Assembly (NCBI GenBank): GCA_023391635.1
Contig: JAEWAQ010000081.1
Coordinates: forward strand, 1 to 64,000
DNA length: 64,000 bases
Reading direction: 5' to 3'
Origin: Bacillota bacterium
GTDB taxonomy: Bacteria; Bacillota; Bacilli; Paenibacillales; Paenibacillaceae
The notes under the pieces are model-generated. The model did no database searches and was not told where the DNA came from. It saw only the letters and a list, made by a program, of their open reading frames with translations. Positions 41,340-48,698 of the stretch are shown piece after piece. Position 1 is the stretch's first letter. Each line of letters begins with the position of its first letter. The position numbers and the translations under genes are program-made.

Positions 41340-41939
41340 ATGATGACCGATTCCCAGCTAATTCGGGAAATCAAAGACGGCAACATCGAGATGTATGCCA
41401 TGTTGATGGGCCGGTATCAGAAGAAGATATTGGCGTTTATTTACCATATGCTCAAGAGCGCGAAGCTGGAGTTGATGGCGGAGGATCTTTGCTCGGAGTC
41501 GTTCTACAAGGCGTATCGCAGCTTGCATTCGTTCCGCGAAGTTGACGCTTCTTTCTCCACGTGGTTGTACACGATCGCGCGCAATACGGTGCTCAGCGAA
41601 CTGCGCAAGCAGAAGGCCGCGCACGTATCGCTGGACGATATGGTTTACATACCCGCAGCTCCGGAGGAAGAGGGGCCCGAGCTCAGCTTGCTGCGCAGCG
41701 AGAAAACGCTGCTCGTGCGGGAAGCGATCAACAGCCTGCCGGAGAAACAGCGTTCCGCGCTTATTTTGCGGGAGTATGAAGGTTTGGACTATCAGGAAAT
41801 CGCCAATATCCTTGATCAGACGGTCAGCTCTGTCAAATCGCTGCTGTTTCGGGCCAGAGCGAGCGTGAAGGCGCAATTGGAATCGTATTTCGCCGAGCCG
41901 CGCATGATGAAGGAGTACGAGGAGATGAAAGTGCGATGA
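41340..41939 (+). CDS. ECF-family RNA polymerase sigma factor
   Basis: A 199-aa sigma-70 family protein with region 2 (about residues 20-90, DLCSESFYKAYRSL and FSTWLYTIARNTVLSELR) and region 4 (about 128-180, LPEKQRSALILREYEGLDYQEIA) and no regions 1 or 3, as in ECF sigmas. Two adjacent ATGs (41340, 41343) follow GGGGGAGGG. It is translationally coupled to the next gene, a ZAS-type anti-sigma. The signal it answers to is unknown. Confidence 0.92.
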   Translation: MMTDSQLIREIKDGNIEMYAMLMGRYQKKILAFIYHMLKSAKLELMAEDLCSESFYKAYRSLHSFREVDASFSTWLYTIARNTVLSELRKQKAAHVSLDDMVYIPAAPEEEGPELSLLRSEKTLLVREAINSLPEKQRSALILREYEGLDYQEIANILDQTVSSVKSLLFRARASVKAQLESYFAEPRMMKEYEEMKVR

Positions 41940-42535
41940 ATTGCGAGGAAGCTTCGGAGTGGTTCAGCGTCTATCGGGAATTGCCGGAATCGTCGCCGGA
42001 GCGGCTGGCCGTCGACACGCATATCGCGTGCTGTCATGAATGCGCGGAGCAGTTCCGTTGGTGGGACGAGAGCGCCGACCTGATCAGCCAATTGCCGATA
42101 ATGGACGAGATCGAGGCGAGCGAGTGGCAATCGGACAGCGTAAGCCGGGACGTCATGAACCGGATCTATACGGAACAGTCCTGGTACATGCCTGCCGTCA
42201 GGAAGACGTATGCCTTCACGCAGGGATTCCGGATGAAGATCGCGGTGCTGCTCTCCGGATTGTTCGCCGTATTCGGCTGCGCATTCCTGTATACCGCCTG
42301 GAACCGGCTGTCCGGCGGAGACGGTCACGCGGTCGGCGTTATGGAGACGGCCAACGCGTTCTCCATCGGCGACGGCGTCAGCGCACAGACCGTGGTCGTA
42401 CCTGTCGCGAGCTTGAGCGATCCGATCGTACTGCACGTATCTCCGAGCATGCCTGAATACTGGGTGGCGTTGTCCTTGCTCGGCATGATCATGATGCTGC
42501 TGATTCTGAACTGGTTCTCCCGGGTTCGCTCATGA
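41936..42535 (+). CDS. Membrane anti-sigma factor with ZAS zinc motif
   Basis: A 199-aa protein. The N-terminal cytoplasmic domain has the H-x3-C-x2-C signature of zinc-associated anti-sigma domains (HIACCHEC, about residues 29-36). Two transmembrane helices follow (about 100-120, KIAVLLSGLFAVFGCAFLY, and 176-195). It should hold the neighbouring ECF sigma inactive at the membrane until a signal arrives. ATGA overlap with the sigma gene supports a matched pair. Confidence 0.87.
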   Translation: MNCEEASEWFSVYRELPESSPERLAVDTHIACCHECAEQFRWWDESADLISQLPIMDEIEASEWQSDSVSRDVMNRIYTEQSWYMPAVRKTYAFTQGFRMKIAVLLSGLFAVFGCAFLYTAWNRLSGGDGHAVGVMETANAFSIGDGVSAQTVVVPVASLSDPIVLHVSPSMPEYWVALSLLGMIMMLLILNWFSRVRS

Positions 42536-43134
42536 AGGCTGCCGCAACGCGAATCGGCTGGATCAGGCATGGCCAGACGGAGTGGAACCGCTTGGGTAAA
42601 ATCCAGGGCATCATGAACATTCCTTTAAGCGAGGAAGGCATCAGCCAGGCGGAGCGGCTGGCCGACCGCTTGGCAAGCGAACGGCAGCATCGGTGGCAAG
42701 GCATCGTCTGCAGCGATCTCGACCGTGCGGCGAAGACGGCGGCGATTATCGCGGACAGGCTGCACATTCCCGTTCACGCGGACGTCAGACTGCGAGAGCG
42801 TTCGTTCGGCGAAGCGGAAGGCACGACGCTTGACGAGCGGATCGCGCGGTGGGGAGACGATTGGCGCCGGCACGTTCCGGATCAGGAAACCGATGAACAG
42901 ATGCTGGGACGCGGACTTTCGTTCGTGCGCGATCATATTGAGCGCCACCCGGGAGAAGCTTGGCTCGTCGTGACGCACGGCAGCTTTCTCGCCAGAATGC
43001 TGCATGCGATGTGCCGAGATTTGGACGATTCCCACTTGCTGAACGTTTCGTTGACGATTATGGAGCGCGACGGCAACGGGTGGAAGCCTTTGCTGCATAA
43101 TTGCACGAAGCACCTGGAAGACGATGCGATGTAA
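42532..43134 (+). CDS. Histidine phosphatase family protein
   Basis: A 200-aa phosphoglycerate-mutase-like phosphatase. The catalytic IRHGQTEWNRLGKIQG (about residues 9-24), RLRERSFGEAEG and VVTHGSFLA (second His) are intact. Substrates in this family range from phosphosugars to cobalamin or riboflavin intermediates; none is indicated. ATGA overlap with the anti-sigma gene, so likely the third gene of that operon. Confidence 0.9.
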   Translation: MKAAATRIGWIRHGQTEWNRLGKIQGIMNIPLSEEGISQAERLADRLASERQHRWQGIVCSDLDRAAKTAAIIADRLHIPVHADVRLRERSFGEAEGTTLDERIARWGDDWRRHVPDQETDEQMLGRGLSFVRDHIERHPGEAWLVVTHGSFLARMLHAMCRDLDDSHLLNVSLTIMERDGNGWKPLLHNCTKHLEDDAM

Positions 43135-43184
43135 TTTTACGAAGCATGGAACGGGTTAGCGGACCCGTCCTCATTACGAACTGC

Positions 43185-43222
43185 CTGCCGAGTCCGATCG
43201 TGACTTGCGCGGCGGTTTTTTT
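43185..43222 (+). terminator. Probable terminator after the phosphatase gene
   Basis: CTGCCG-AGTC paired with GACT-CGGCGG (one G-T pair, 4-nt bulge) followed by T7. A separate perfect hairpin ACGGGT/ACCCGT lies at 43151-43168. Confidence 0.55.
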
Positions 43223-43331
43223 GCGTGAAGACAATGGAAAACCGACGGTCCGAATCGGAGAGCATCAGGTTTTAAACCGAGCCGCAAGGGCGATACTGGA
43301 AATGAAATGTTTTCCGGATGAGGTGATTCCG

Positions 43332-44582
43332 TTGAATTTGTCTGAGATGCTTTGCTACGCCGACATTGATCAATTGACCCGAATCGCCCAAAACTACGAA
43401 TGCGCCGGCGGGAGCCATTCCAAGAATGAGCTGATTCAGTCCATTCTGGCCGCGATCAATCGGAAGGACTCGCTGGAAAGCCGGATGAACCAGATGAACG
43501 GCGACGAACTGCGGTTTCTCAACTCGCTATTGTTCGAGAACCGGACGGCATACAGCATGGAAGAATTGAAAGCGCAAGCGGCGAATGCATCGGTATCCAG
43601 CTTGACGATCCCGCTACTGGGGGCGGGTAACAACGTCTCTGCGGCACAATCCCCCATCTCGCCGGTTCAAACGGTGGCAGCAGCGGCGAAGAAGCCCGGC
43701 AAGCGCGGCAAATCCGGCTCGCGCGCAAAGCCTGATTCCTCAAAGGAACAGGCCGAACCGACCGCGGATCCGATCCGGCAGACGATCGTCCGGTTCAAGC
43801 ATTACGGCTGGCTGTTCAATGGATTCTCGCAACAGACCCGGTATTTGTATCAAGTGCCGGACGACGTGAAGAGATCGCTTCAAGAAGCTCTGGAGCGCAA
43901 GTTCCTTCCTCTATTGGTGGTCCGGGATGAGCCGCCCGTCTACCGGGATGAAGGAAGCCTGCTGATCGAAGATTTGGAGACCTTCGTCCGCTTCGTACGC
44001 GACCATGATGTTCAGCTGGCAGCGGATGGCGCGATATACAAACGGCAGCTGCTGCAATTGCTGGCGCTTATGTCCGTGCACGAAGAAGCGCCTGACAAGG
44101 CGGACGGTTGGCGGTTCGGATACGGTCGCAAATTTCCGGATTACCCGGACCGGTTCTCATTTCTGTACGATTATGCTTATCGGGAAGGACTGGTCCAGGA
44201 GCATCCCGATCGGTTGAACGTTACGGAGGCAGGCAGAAACGCGGCAGACGGGCATCACGCAGTCGACCTTGCGGGCGCCTATCGATTCTGGTTGCGTCTT
44301 TACAAGATTCCGATTCCCAACCTTGCTGTGCTCGCTCACTGGATCGCCCGTCTATGCACGGAATGGACGACCGCCGAGTCGTTATACGTGATTTTGCGGC
44401 CGCTTATCAGATCCTATTATTTCGACAAGGAGATCGACGTTTTCCACAAACGCATTTTGAACATCATGATGCACTTGGGATTGATTCGCTCCGGCATCGC
44501 CGACAGCGGTGAGACGGTTATCCAAGCTTCGCCGCTCGGGAAGGCGATCGTGCTCGACACGAAGCCGCCGATCGGCCGTTAG
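43332..44582 (+). CDS. Uncharacterised 416-aa protein
   Basis: Cytoplasmic, no signal or membrane segment. Residues 1-60 resemble a small helical domain with DIDQLTRIAQNY and KNELIQSILAAI. Residues 90-140 form an Ala/Lys/Ser/Pro linker. The C-terminal two thirds (about 145-416) is helical and winged-helix-like in feel (for example DRLNVTEAGRNAADG), but I cannot name it. TTG start with GAGGTGA 5-6 nt upstream; longer frames upstream lack a site. Confidence 0.65.
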   Translation: MNLSEMLCYADIDQLTRIAQNYECAGGSHSKNELIQSILAAINRKDSLESRMNQMNGDELRFLNSLLFENRTAYSMEELKAQAANASVSSLTIPLLGAGNNVSAAQSPISPVQTVAAAAKKPGKRGKSGSRAKPDSSKEQAEPTADPIRQTIVRFKHYGWLFNGFSQQTRYLYQVPDDVKRSLQEALERKFLPLLVVRDEPPVYRDEGSLLIEDLETFVRFVRDHDVQLAADGAIYKRQLLQLLALMSVHEEAPDKADGWRFGYGRKFPDYPDRFSFLYDYAYREGLVQEHPDRLNVTEAGRNAADGHHAVDLAGAYRFWLRLYKIPIPNLAVLAHWIARLCTEWTTAESLYVILRPLIRSYYFDKEIDVFHKRILNIMMHLGLIRSGIADSGETVIQASPLGKAIVLDTKPPIGR

Positions 44583-44679
44583 GCATACGTACATTGATGC
44601 AGCAGGAGGGCTGGCGTACGGGGCGGCAGCAGATTGGGTGAATATGCTTTAGTAAGCCGGACATTGGGAGGTGCGTCGC

Positions 44680-44862
44680 ATGGACAACATGAAAGTCGCC
44701 TACGAGACGATGCTGGGCCTGGCGGCCGAGATGGTCCTGGATGAAGCGCTGCGCAAATACCGGATGGAGCAGCTCTACGAAGCGATAGACGCAGCACTGG
44801 CCCAGGGAGATTCCGAACGTTTCAGGCGGTTGACGGACGAACTGAAGTCAATCGATTCATAG
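44680..44862 (+). CDS. IDEAL-domain protein
   Basis: A 60-aa protein consisting almost wholly of an IDEAL domain: MVLDEALRKYRMEQLYEAID and DSERFRRLTDELKSI. The domain occurs at the C-terminus of YpiB and in other small Firmicute proteins. B. subtilis ypiB lies at the same place, before ypiF-qcr. Its function is unclear. GGGAGGTG precedes the ATG. Confidence 0.82.
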   Translation: MDNMKVAYETMLGLAAEMVLDEALRKYRMEQLYEAIDAALAQGDSERFRRLTDELKSIDS

Positions 44863-44906
44863 CAGCCGGGGCAAGGCCGCCTGATGGCGGTTAGTCGGCG
44901 TATTCG

Positions 44907-44930
44907 CCCGCAGCGTGCTGCGGGTGATTT
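44907..44930 (+). terminator. Terminator after the IDEAL gene
   Basis: Perfect 7-bp stem CCCGCAG/CTGCGGG with loop CGTG, then TGATTTTT. Confidence 0.75.
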
Positions 44931-44932
44931 TT

Positions 44933-45035
44933 GAAATATCAGACTTTATAAGTTTCACTTGTTAACGTTAAGCTGATATTTCTCGAATAAACGGCACCGT
45001 CGTCCTGAAGGACGGCAAAGCCGTTTTTTCTTGCC
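44933..45035 (-). repeat. Dispersed structured element, copy B
   Basis: In reverse complement it aligns with 27713-27808: GCAAGAAA, GCCGTCCTT/AGGAC hairpin, AATATCAG, GTGAAACTTATA and CTGATATT are shared. On the plus strand it ends in GCCGTTTTTTC after the GGACGGCAAAGCCG stem, so here it can serve as a terminator. Confidence 0.75.
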
Positions 45036-45045
45036 GAGGCGGCTT

Positions 45046-45065
45046 TTCATCTCGAGCGAGATGAA
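45046..45065. promoter_or_regulatory. 20-bp palindrome upstream of ypiF
   Basis: TTCATCTCG-AG-CGAGATGAA is a perfect inverted repeat with a 2-nt centre, too tight for an RNA loop and therefore more like a protein operator. It ends 42 nt before the ypiF start. Confidence 0.5.
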
Positions 45066-45107
45066 GTAGGATAGGATGAGATGGACGATCAAAAGGATGG
45101 TTGGGGA

Positions 45108-45581
45108 ATGAAATTCAGCGAATTCGACACAACGACATGGCCTGCGCTGGCCCCTTATTTGGACACTTGCTTGCTGCCGATTACGGGGCTTGCGGGCAGT
45201 GAGACACCCGACGTCATGACGGACAAGGCTGCGGCGGCGGGCGCTTGGCTGTCTCCGGTGGAGCAAGCGTTCAAGGGACGCACCGTTACGATGCCCGCGT
45301 TTCATTACTACGAAGATAGCATGCAAATGCATGAGAACCTGATTCGGATGTGTGTCGGCTTCCGCCGAATCGGATTCCGTTACGTCGTGCTTGTAAGCGG
45401 AATCCCCGGCTTACTGGGCGCGGCTGCAGCGAGGGAGGCAAACTTGATTCTTCAGCCTTCGGGAGAGGAGGATTCGCCCGATCCGGAAACGTTGCGCAAA
45501 GCGGTCGTGGACATGTGGCGCGACGGCGAGAGCGGACAGGCTGCCGAAACCGCTTTTGACGGCCAAGCCGGCGGTGTATAG
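45108..45581 (+). CDS. ypiF: YpiF-like protein (DUF2487)
   Basis: A 157-aa soluble protein (MKFSEFDTTTWPALAPYLDT start) matching the DUF2487 family by size and by position immediately before qcrA, as in B. subtilis. No function is known. An in-frame ATG at 45081 with AGGATGAG upstream would add nine residues; the shorter start fits the family N-terminus better. Confidence 0.8.
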   Translation: MKFSEFDTTTWPALAPYLDTCLLPITGLAGSETPDVMTDKAAAAGAWLSPVEQAFKGRTVTMPAFHYYEDSMQMHENLIRMCVGFRRIGFRYVVLVSGIPGLLGAAAAREANLILQPSGEEDSPDPETLRKAVVDMWRDGESGQAAETAFDGQAGGV

Positions 45582-45625
45582 GATCGGCCGTTTGGGGAGA
45601 AAACATAGGCAGGACGCATACGGGG

Positions 45626-45649
45626 AATTGTGACAATTTGAGAACAATT
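45626..45649. promoter_or_regulatory. Inverted repeats upstream of the qcr promoter
   Basis: ATTGTGACAAT is a 5-1-5 palindrome, and AATTGT...ACAATT forms a wider one over 24 bp. TTGTGA-type half sites resemble those of ResD or other respiration regulators; assignment is tentative. It lies 47 nt before the -35. Confidence 0.35.
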
Positions 45650-45695
45650 TAGGCTGAACGAGCCCGTCATCCGGGCTTTCGGGACTCGCCAATTC

Positions 45696-45724
45696 TTGAC
45701 GCTCCAATGGGCGTGGGCTATGAT
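45696..45724 (+). promoter_or_regulatory. SigA promoter of qcrABC
   Basis: TTGACG (45696-45701), 17-nt spacer, TATGAT (45719-45724), 73 nt before qcrA. Confidence 0.75.
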
Positions 45725-45797
45725 AGTTATGTCCTAGAAAACTGGAGGAAAGAGTCCGTAACGGACGGCGAGTCAGGTTGGCGAGGGGGGTTGAAGA

Positions 45798-46334
45798 ATG
45801 GACCACAACGAACAGCAAGAAACCGTGCATAAGCCGGTCAAGCGCACAGAGATGTCGCGTCGACAATTTCTGTCGTATACCCTTGGAGGAGCCGGGGCGT
45901 TCATGGCGGGCGGAATCGTGCTGCCCATGGTGCGCTTCGCAGTCGATCCGATGCTGCAGCCGAAGCAGGAAGGCGGCTTCGTGAAGGTTATTGAAGAAAG
46001 CAAAGTGACGGGCGAGCCCCAGGAAGTCGAGTTCAAAGTGCATCAGGTAGACGGATGGTACGAGAGCGATCCGAATATGCAGGCTTTGATTTCGAAAGAC
46101 AATGAGGGCAAGGTGTTCGCTCTGTCGCCTGTGTGCAAGCACCTGGGCTGCAAGATCGGCAAATTCAACAAGGAAATTCCGGATCGTTATCTTTGCCCTT
46201 GCCATGGCGCCGAATACGACAAACTTGGTAAAACGTATAAAGTTTCTCCGAAACCGCTTGACGAATACCAAGTCAGGATTGACAATGGCTGGGTATATCT
46301 TGGCCCGCTGGGACCGAACCAGCACGTGAAGTAG
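45798..46334 (+). CDS. qcrA: Menaquinol:cytochrome c reductase Rieske subunit
   Basis: A 178-aa Rieske 2Fe-2S protein. A twin-arginine-like MSRRQFLSYTLGGAGAFMAG anchor lies at about residues 16-35. The cluster ligands are in CKHLGC (about 113-118) and CPCHGAEYD (about 133-141). It takes electrons from menaquinol to the cytochrome chain at the membrane. First of three qcr genes. Confidence 0.97.
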   Translation: MDHNEQQETVHKPVKRTEMSRRQFLSYTLGGAGAFMAGGIVLPMVRFAVDPMLQPKQEGGFVKVIEESKVTGEPQEVEFKVHQVDGWYESDPNMQALISKDNEGKVFALSPVCKHLGCKIGKFNKEIPDRYLCPCHGAEYDKLGKTYKVSPKPLDEYQVRIDNGWVYLGPLGPNQHVK

Positions 46335-46353
46335 AAGGAGGGCGTTTCGTCTC

Positions 46354-47025
46354 ATGTTCAAAACCATGTATAACTGGATTGACGAACGTCTGGACATTAC
46401 GCCGATGTGGAGAGATATCGCCGATCATGAGGTGCCCGAGCACGTCAACCCGGCGCATCACTTCTCCGCATTCGTCTATTGCTTCGGCGGGTTGACGTTC
46501 TTCATCACCGTCATTCAGATTTTGTCGGGGATGTTCCTCACGATGTACTACGTGCCCGACATCATCAATGCGTATTACAGCGTTGATTATTTGCAGCACC
46601 AGGTCGCATTCGGCGGCATCGTTCGCGGCATGCACCACTGGGGCGCGAGCCTCGTTATCGTCATGATGTTCCTACATACCCTGCGGGTATTCTTTACCGG
46701 TTCCTACAAGGCGCCGCGCGAGATGAACTGGGTTGTCGGGATGCTCATTTTCTTCATCATGCTCGGCCTTGGGTTCACGGGATACCTGCTTCCCTGGGAC
46801 AACAAAGCTTACTTTGCCACGAAGGTCGGTCTTGAAATTGCCGGCTCGGTGCCTTATTTGGGCGATTACATCAAGACGTTGCTTAACGGCGGCCCGCTTG
46901 TCGGCGCCGTGACGCTGACCCGATTCTTTGCGATTCATGTGTTTTTCCTGCCCGGCGCATTGCTTACATTGCTGGCCGCTCACTTCTTCATGATTCGCAA
47001 GCAGGGCATTTCGGGGCCGCTTTAA
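46354..47025 (+). CDS. qcrB: Menaquinol:cytochrome c reductase cytochrome b subunit
   Basis: A 223-aa cytochrome b6-type subunit with four transmembrane helices. Haem-ligand histidines lie in GMHHWGASLV and FLHTLRVF and in the matching C-terminal helix (AIHVFFLPG and LAAHFF). YLLPWDNKAY is the conserved quinol-site region. AGAAGGAGG precedes the ATG. Confidence 0.97.
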   Translation: MFKTMYNWIDERLDITPMWRDIADHEVPEHVNPAHHFSAFVYCFGGLTFFITVIQILSGMFLTMYYVPDIINAYYSVDYLQHQVAFGGIVRGMHHWGASLVIVMMFLHTLRVFFTGSYKAPREMNWVVGMLIFFIMLGLGFTGYLLPWDNKAYFATKVGLEIAGSVPYLGDYIKTLLNGGPLVGAVTLTRFFAIHVFFLPGALLTLLAAHFFMIRKQGISGPL

Positions 47026-47050
47026 GAGAGAGGAGTGGCAACATAATCCG

Positions 47051-47923
47051 ATGGCACATCAACACGATCCAAATGAAAAAGTCGTATACGTAGGCGATTC
47101 GCGCGTTCGCAAGCGCGATTATTCCAATACGCATCCTGTCGATTACAGCGCCTATCCGGGCAAGTCGGAAGCGTTCATCCCGAACTTCCTGCTGAAGGAA
47201 TGGATGGTCGGCGTCGTCGCGGTTACGGGATTCCTCATCCTGGTCATGTCGGAACCGGCACCGCTCGGCTATCCGGCCGATCCGCTCAACGGGTCGTTCA
47301 TCCCGATGCCGGACTGGTACTTCCTGTTCTTGTACCAATTGTTGAAATATCCGTACACGTCAGGGGATTTCGTCGCGTTCGGCGTAATCGCGATGTCCGG
47401 TCTGCCGTTCATTGCGCTGCTGCTGACCCCGTTCCTCGACCGTGGCAAGGAGCGCAGGTGGTATCGCCGCCCGATCGCATCCGCCTTGATGGGACTATCG
47501 CTCGTCTCGATCTTCTACCTGACGCTCGTGTCCTGGCATCACTACCAGCACGAACTCGAAGTGCAAGGCATCACGCCTGAGCATATCGAGCGGGAGATTA
47601 AGGCGAAAGACGCGGTGGATCAAGGTCTTCCCCGCCCGGTTCCGGGCAAGGAGAACATTCCGGCCATGGTGGCCGCCGACGATCCGGCCTTCGCGGCGAT
47701 CCAGGAAGCGCAATGCATCGCCTGCCACGGCGGCGAGCTTGAAGGCGGAGCAGGTCCTGCGCTGCGCGGCATCGGCGATAAGCTGAGCAAGGAAGAGATC
47801 GCGGATATCATTACGAACGGCAAGGGCGACATGATGCCCGCCCACAAGGATATTCTGACGCCTGAACAGATCGAGCAAATGTCCGTCTGGCTAGCGATAC
47901 AGAAAGCCGAAGCAACACCGTAA
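47051..47923 (+). CDS. qcrC: Menaquinol:cytochrome c reductase cytochrome b/c subunit
   Basis: A 290-aa fusion: an N-terminal subunit-IV-like part with about three transmembrane helices (roughly 55-175), including MPDWYFLFLYQLLKY, and a C-terminal cytochrome c domain with the covalent haem motif CIACH (about residue 220) and a distal Met (DMMPAHKD). This fused layout is the Bacillus-type bc complex. A UUCG-loop terminator follows. Confidence 0.97.
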   Translation: MAHQHDPNEKVVYVGDSRVRKRDYSNTHPVDYSAYPGKSEAFIPNFLLKEWMVGVVAVTGFLILVMSEPAPLGYPADPLNGSFIPMPDWYFLFLYQLLKYPYTSGDFVAFGVIAMSGLPFIALLLTPFLDRGKERRWYRRPIASALMGLSLVSIFYLTLVSWHHYQHELEVQGITPEHIEREIKAKDAVDQGLPRPVPGKENIPAMVAADDPAFAAIQEAQCIACHGGELEGGAGPALRGIGDKLSKEEIADIITNGKGDMMPAHKDILTPEQIEQMSVWLAIQKAEATP

Positions 47924-47943
47924 CAGACGGCAACTTGGATGAC

Positions 47944-47970
47944 AGCGGCACTTCGGTGCCGCTGCTTTCT
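47944..47970 (+). terminator. Terminator after qcrC
   Basis: Perfect 8-bp stem AGCGGCAC/GTGCCGCT with a TTCG loop, then GCTTTCTT. Confidence 0.85.
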
Positions 47971-48004
47971 TGTTCCCGGGGATGCCAGGAGAGGAAGATG
48001 CCCG

Positions 48005-48643
48005 TTGCAATGGAAGTGGTACTGGTCGCGTGCGTGCTTGATGCATCCGGCCGTCTTGTGGCTCATGATGCTGATCTACCTGCCGGGAACCGTCTACGGC
48101 TACTATTGGTACAAAGACCAATTGAACTGGACATGGCACCATCATCCGTATTGGCAGATCGTTTTCGTGCCGGACAGTCCGACCGCATCGCTCTGGTTTG
48201 CGCTCGCCGTACTGTGGCTCTGGCTGCTGCCGACGCGCCCAAGCGGCGGCTGGCTGCTCGGCTTGCGCGGCATCATCGAAGCGCTTGGCGTCGTGACTTC
48301 CGTCAAATACGGCATCTGGGCCACAGCGATCATCATTGCCGGAAATGCACAAGGTACCCCGCTGGACTGGGCGTCCTGGATGCTGATGGTCGGCCATACG
48401 GCGATGGCGGCATGCGCTTTGCTGTACGCGCGTTTTTTCCGCTTCGGGGCGTTCGCGCTGATGGCTGCCGCCGCGTGGACATTCTTGAATGACGCAGTCG
48501 ACTATTTGTACGACGTGTTTCCTTATTTGCCGGATACGCTTAATGACAACTTGCGAGCGGTATGTATTTTCACAATATCGTTAACGGCATTAAGTGTGTT
48601 GGCAGCCGGTGCGGCGCGTTTTCTTCCGTCATCAGGCCGTTAA
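48005..48643 (+). CDS. ypjA: YpjA-like membrane protein (DUF1405)
   Basis: A 212-aa protein with about six hydrophobic helices. PGTVYGYYWYKDQL and the helix-rich remainder match DUF1405 (YpjA), which follows qcrC in B. subtilis. Function unknown. TTG start at 48005, 10 nt after AGGAGAGG; ATG at 48041 is a shorter option that would trim the first helix. Confidence 0.8.
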   Translation: MQWKWYWSRACLMHPAVLWLMMLIYLPGTVYGYYWYKDQLNWTWHHHPYWQIVFVPDSPTASLWFALAVLWLWLLPTRPSGGWLLGLRGIIEALGVVTSVKYGIWATAIIIAGNAQGTPLDWASWMLMVGHTAMAACALLYARFFRFGAFALMAAAAWTFLNDAVDYLYDVFPYLPDTLNDNLRAVCIFTISLTALSVLAAGAARFLPSSGR

Positions 48644-48651
48644 GGCTTGTT

Positions 48652-48695
48652 CTAATTATGGACATCCCCTCATACCTTTAGGGCAGGAGGGGATG
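48652..48695 (+). promoter_or_regulatory. RBS-masking hairpin and possible SigE promoter of ypjB
   Basis: CATCCCCTC (48663-48671) pairs perfectly over 9 bp with GAGGGGATG (48687-48695), covering the ypjB ribosome-binding site AGGAGGGG. CATACCTT in the loop (48671-48678), with AATT 13-14 nt before it, resembles a SigE promoter. Confidence 0.5.
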
Positions 48696-48698
48696 TTC

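Noticed and set aside
40919..41545. 208-codon plus-strand frame covering the tyrA-sigma interval
   Set aside because: It runs across a promoter, a strong terminator and into the sigma gene in another frame, has no ribosome-binding site, and its composition is not protein-like.
45055..45080. GAG/TAG triplets upstream of ypiF as a second TRAP site
   Set aside because: Only three triplets (TAG, TAG, GAG) have the proper 2-3 nt spacing, and the others are out of register. No trp-related gene follows.
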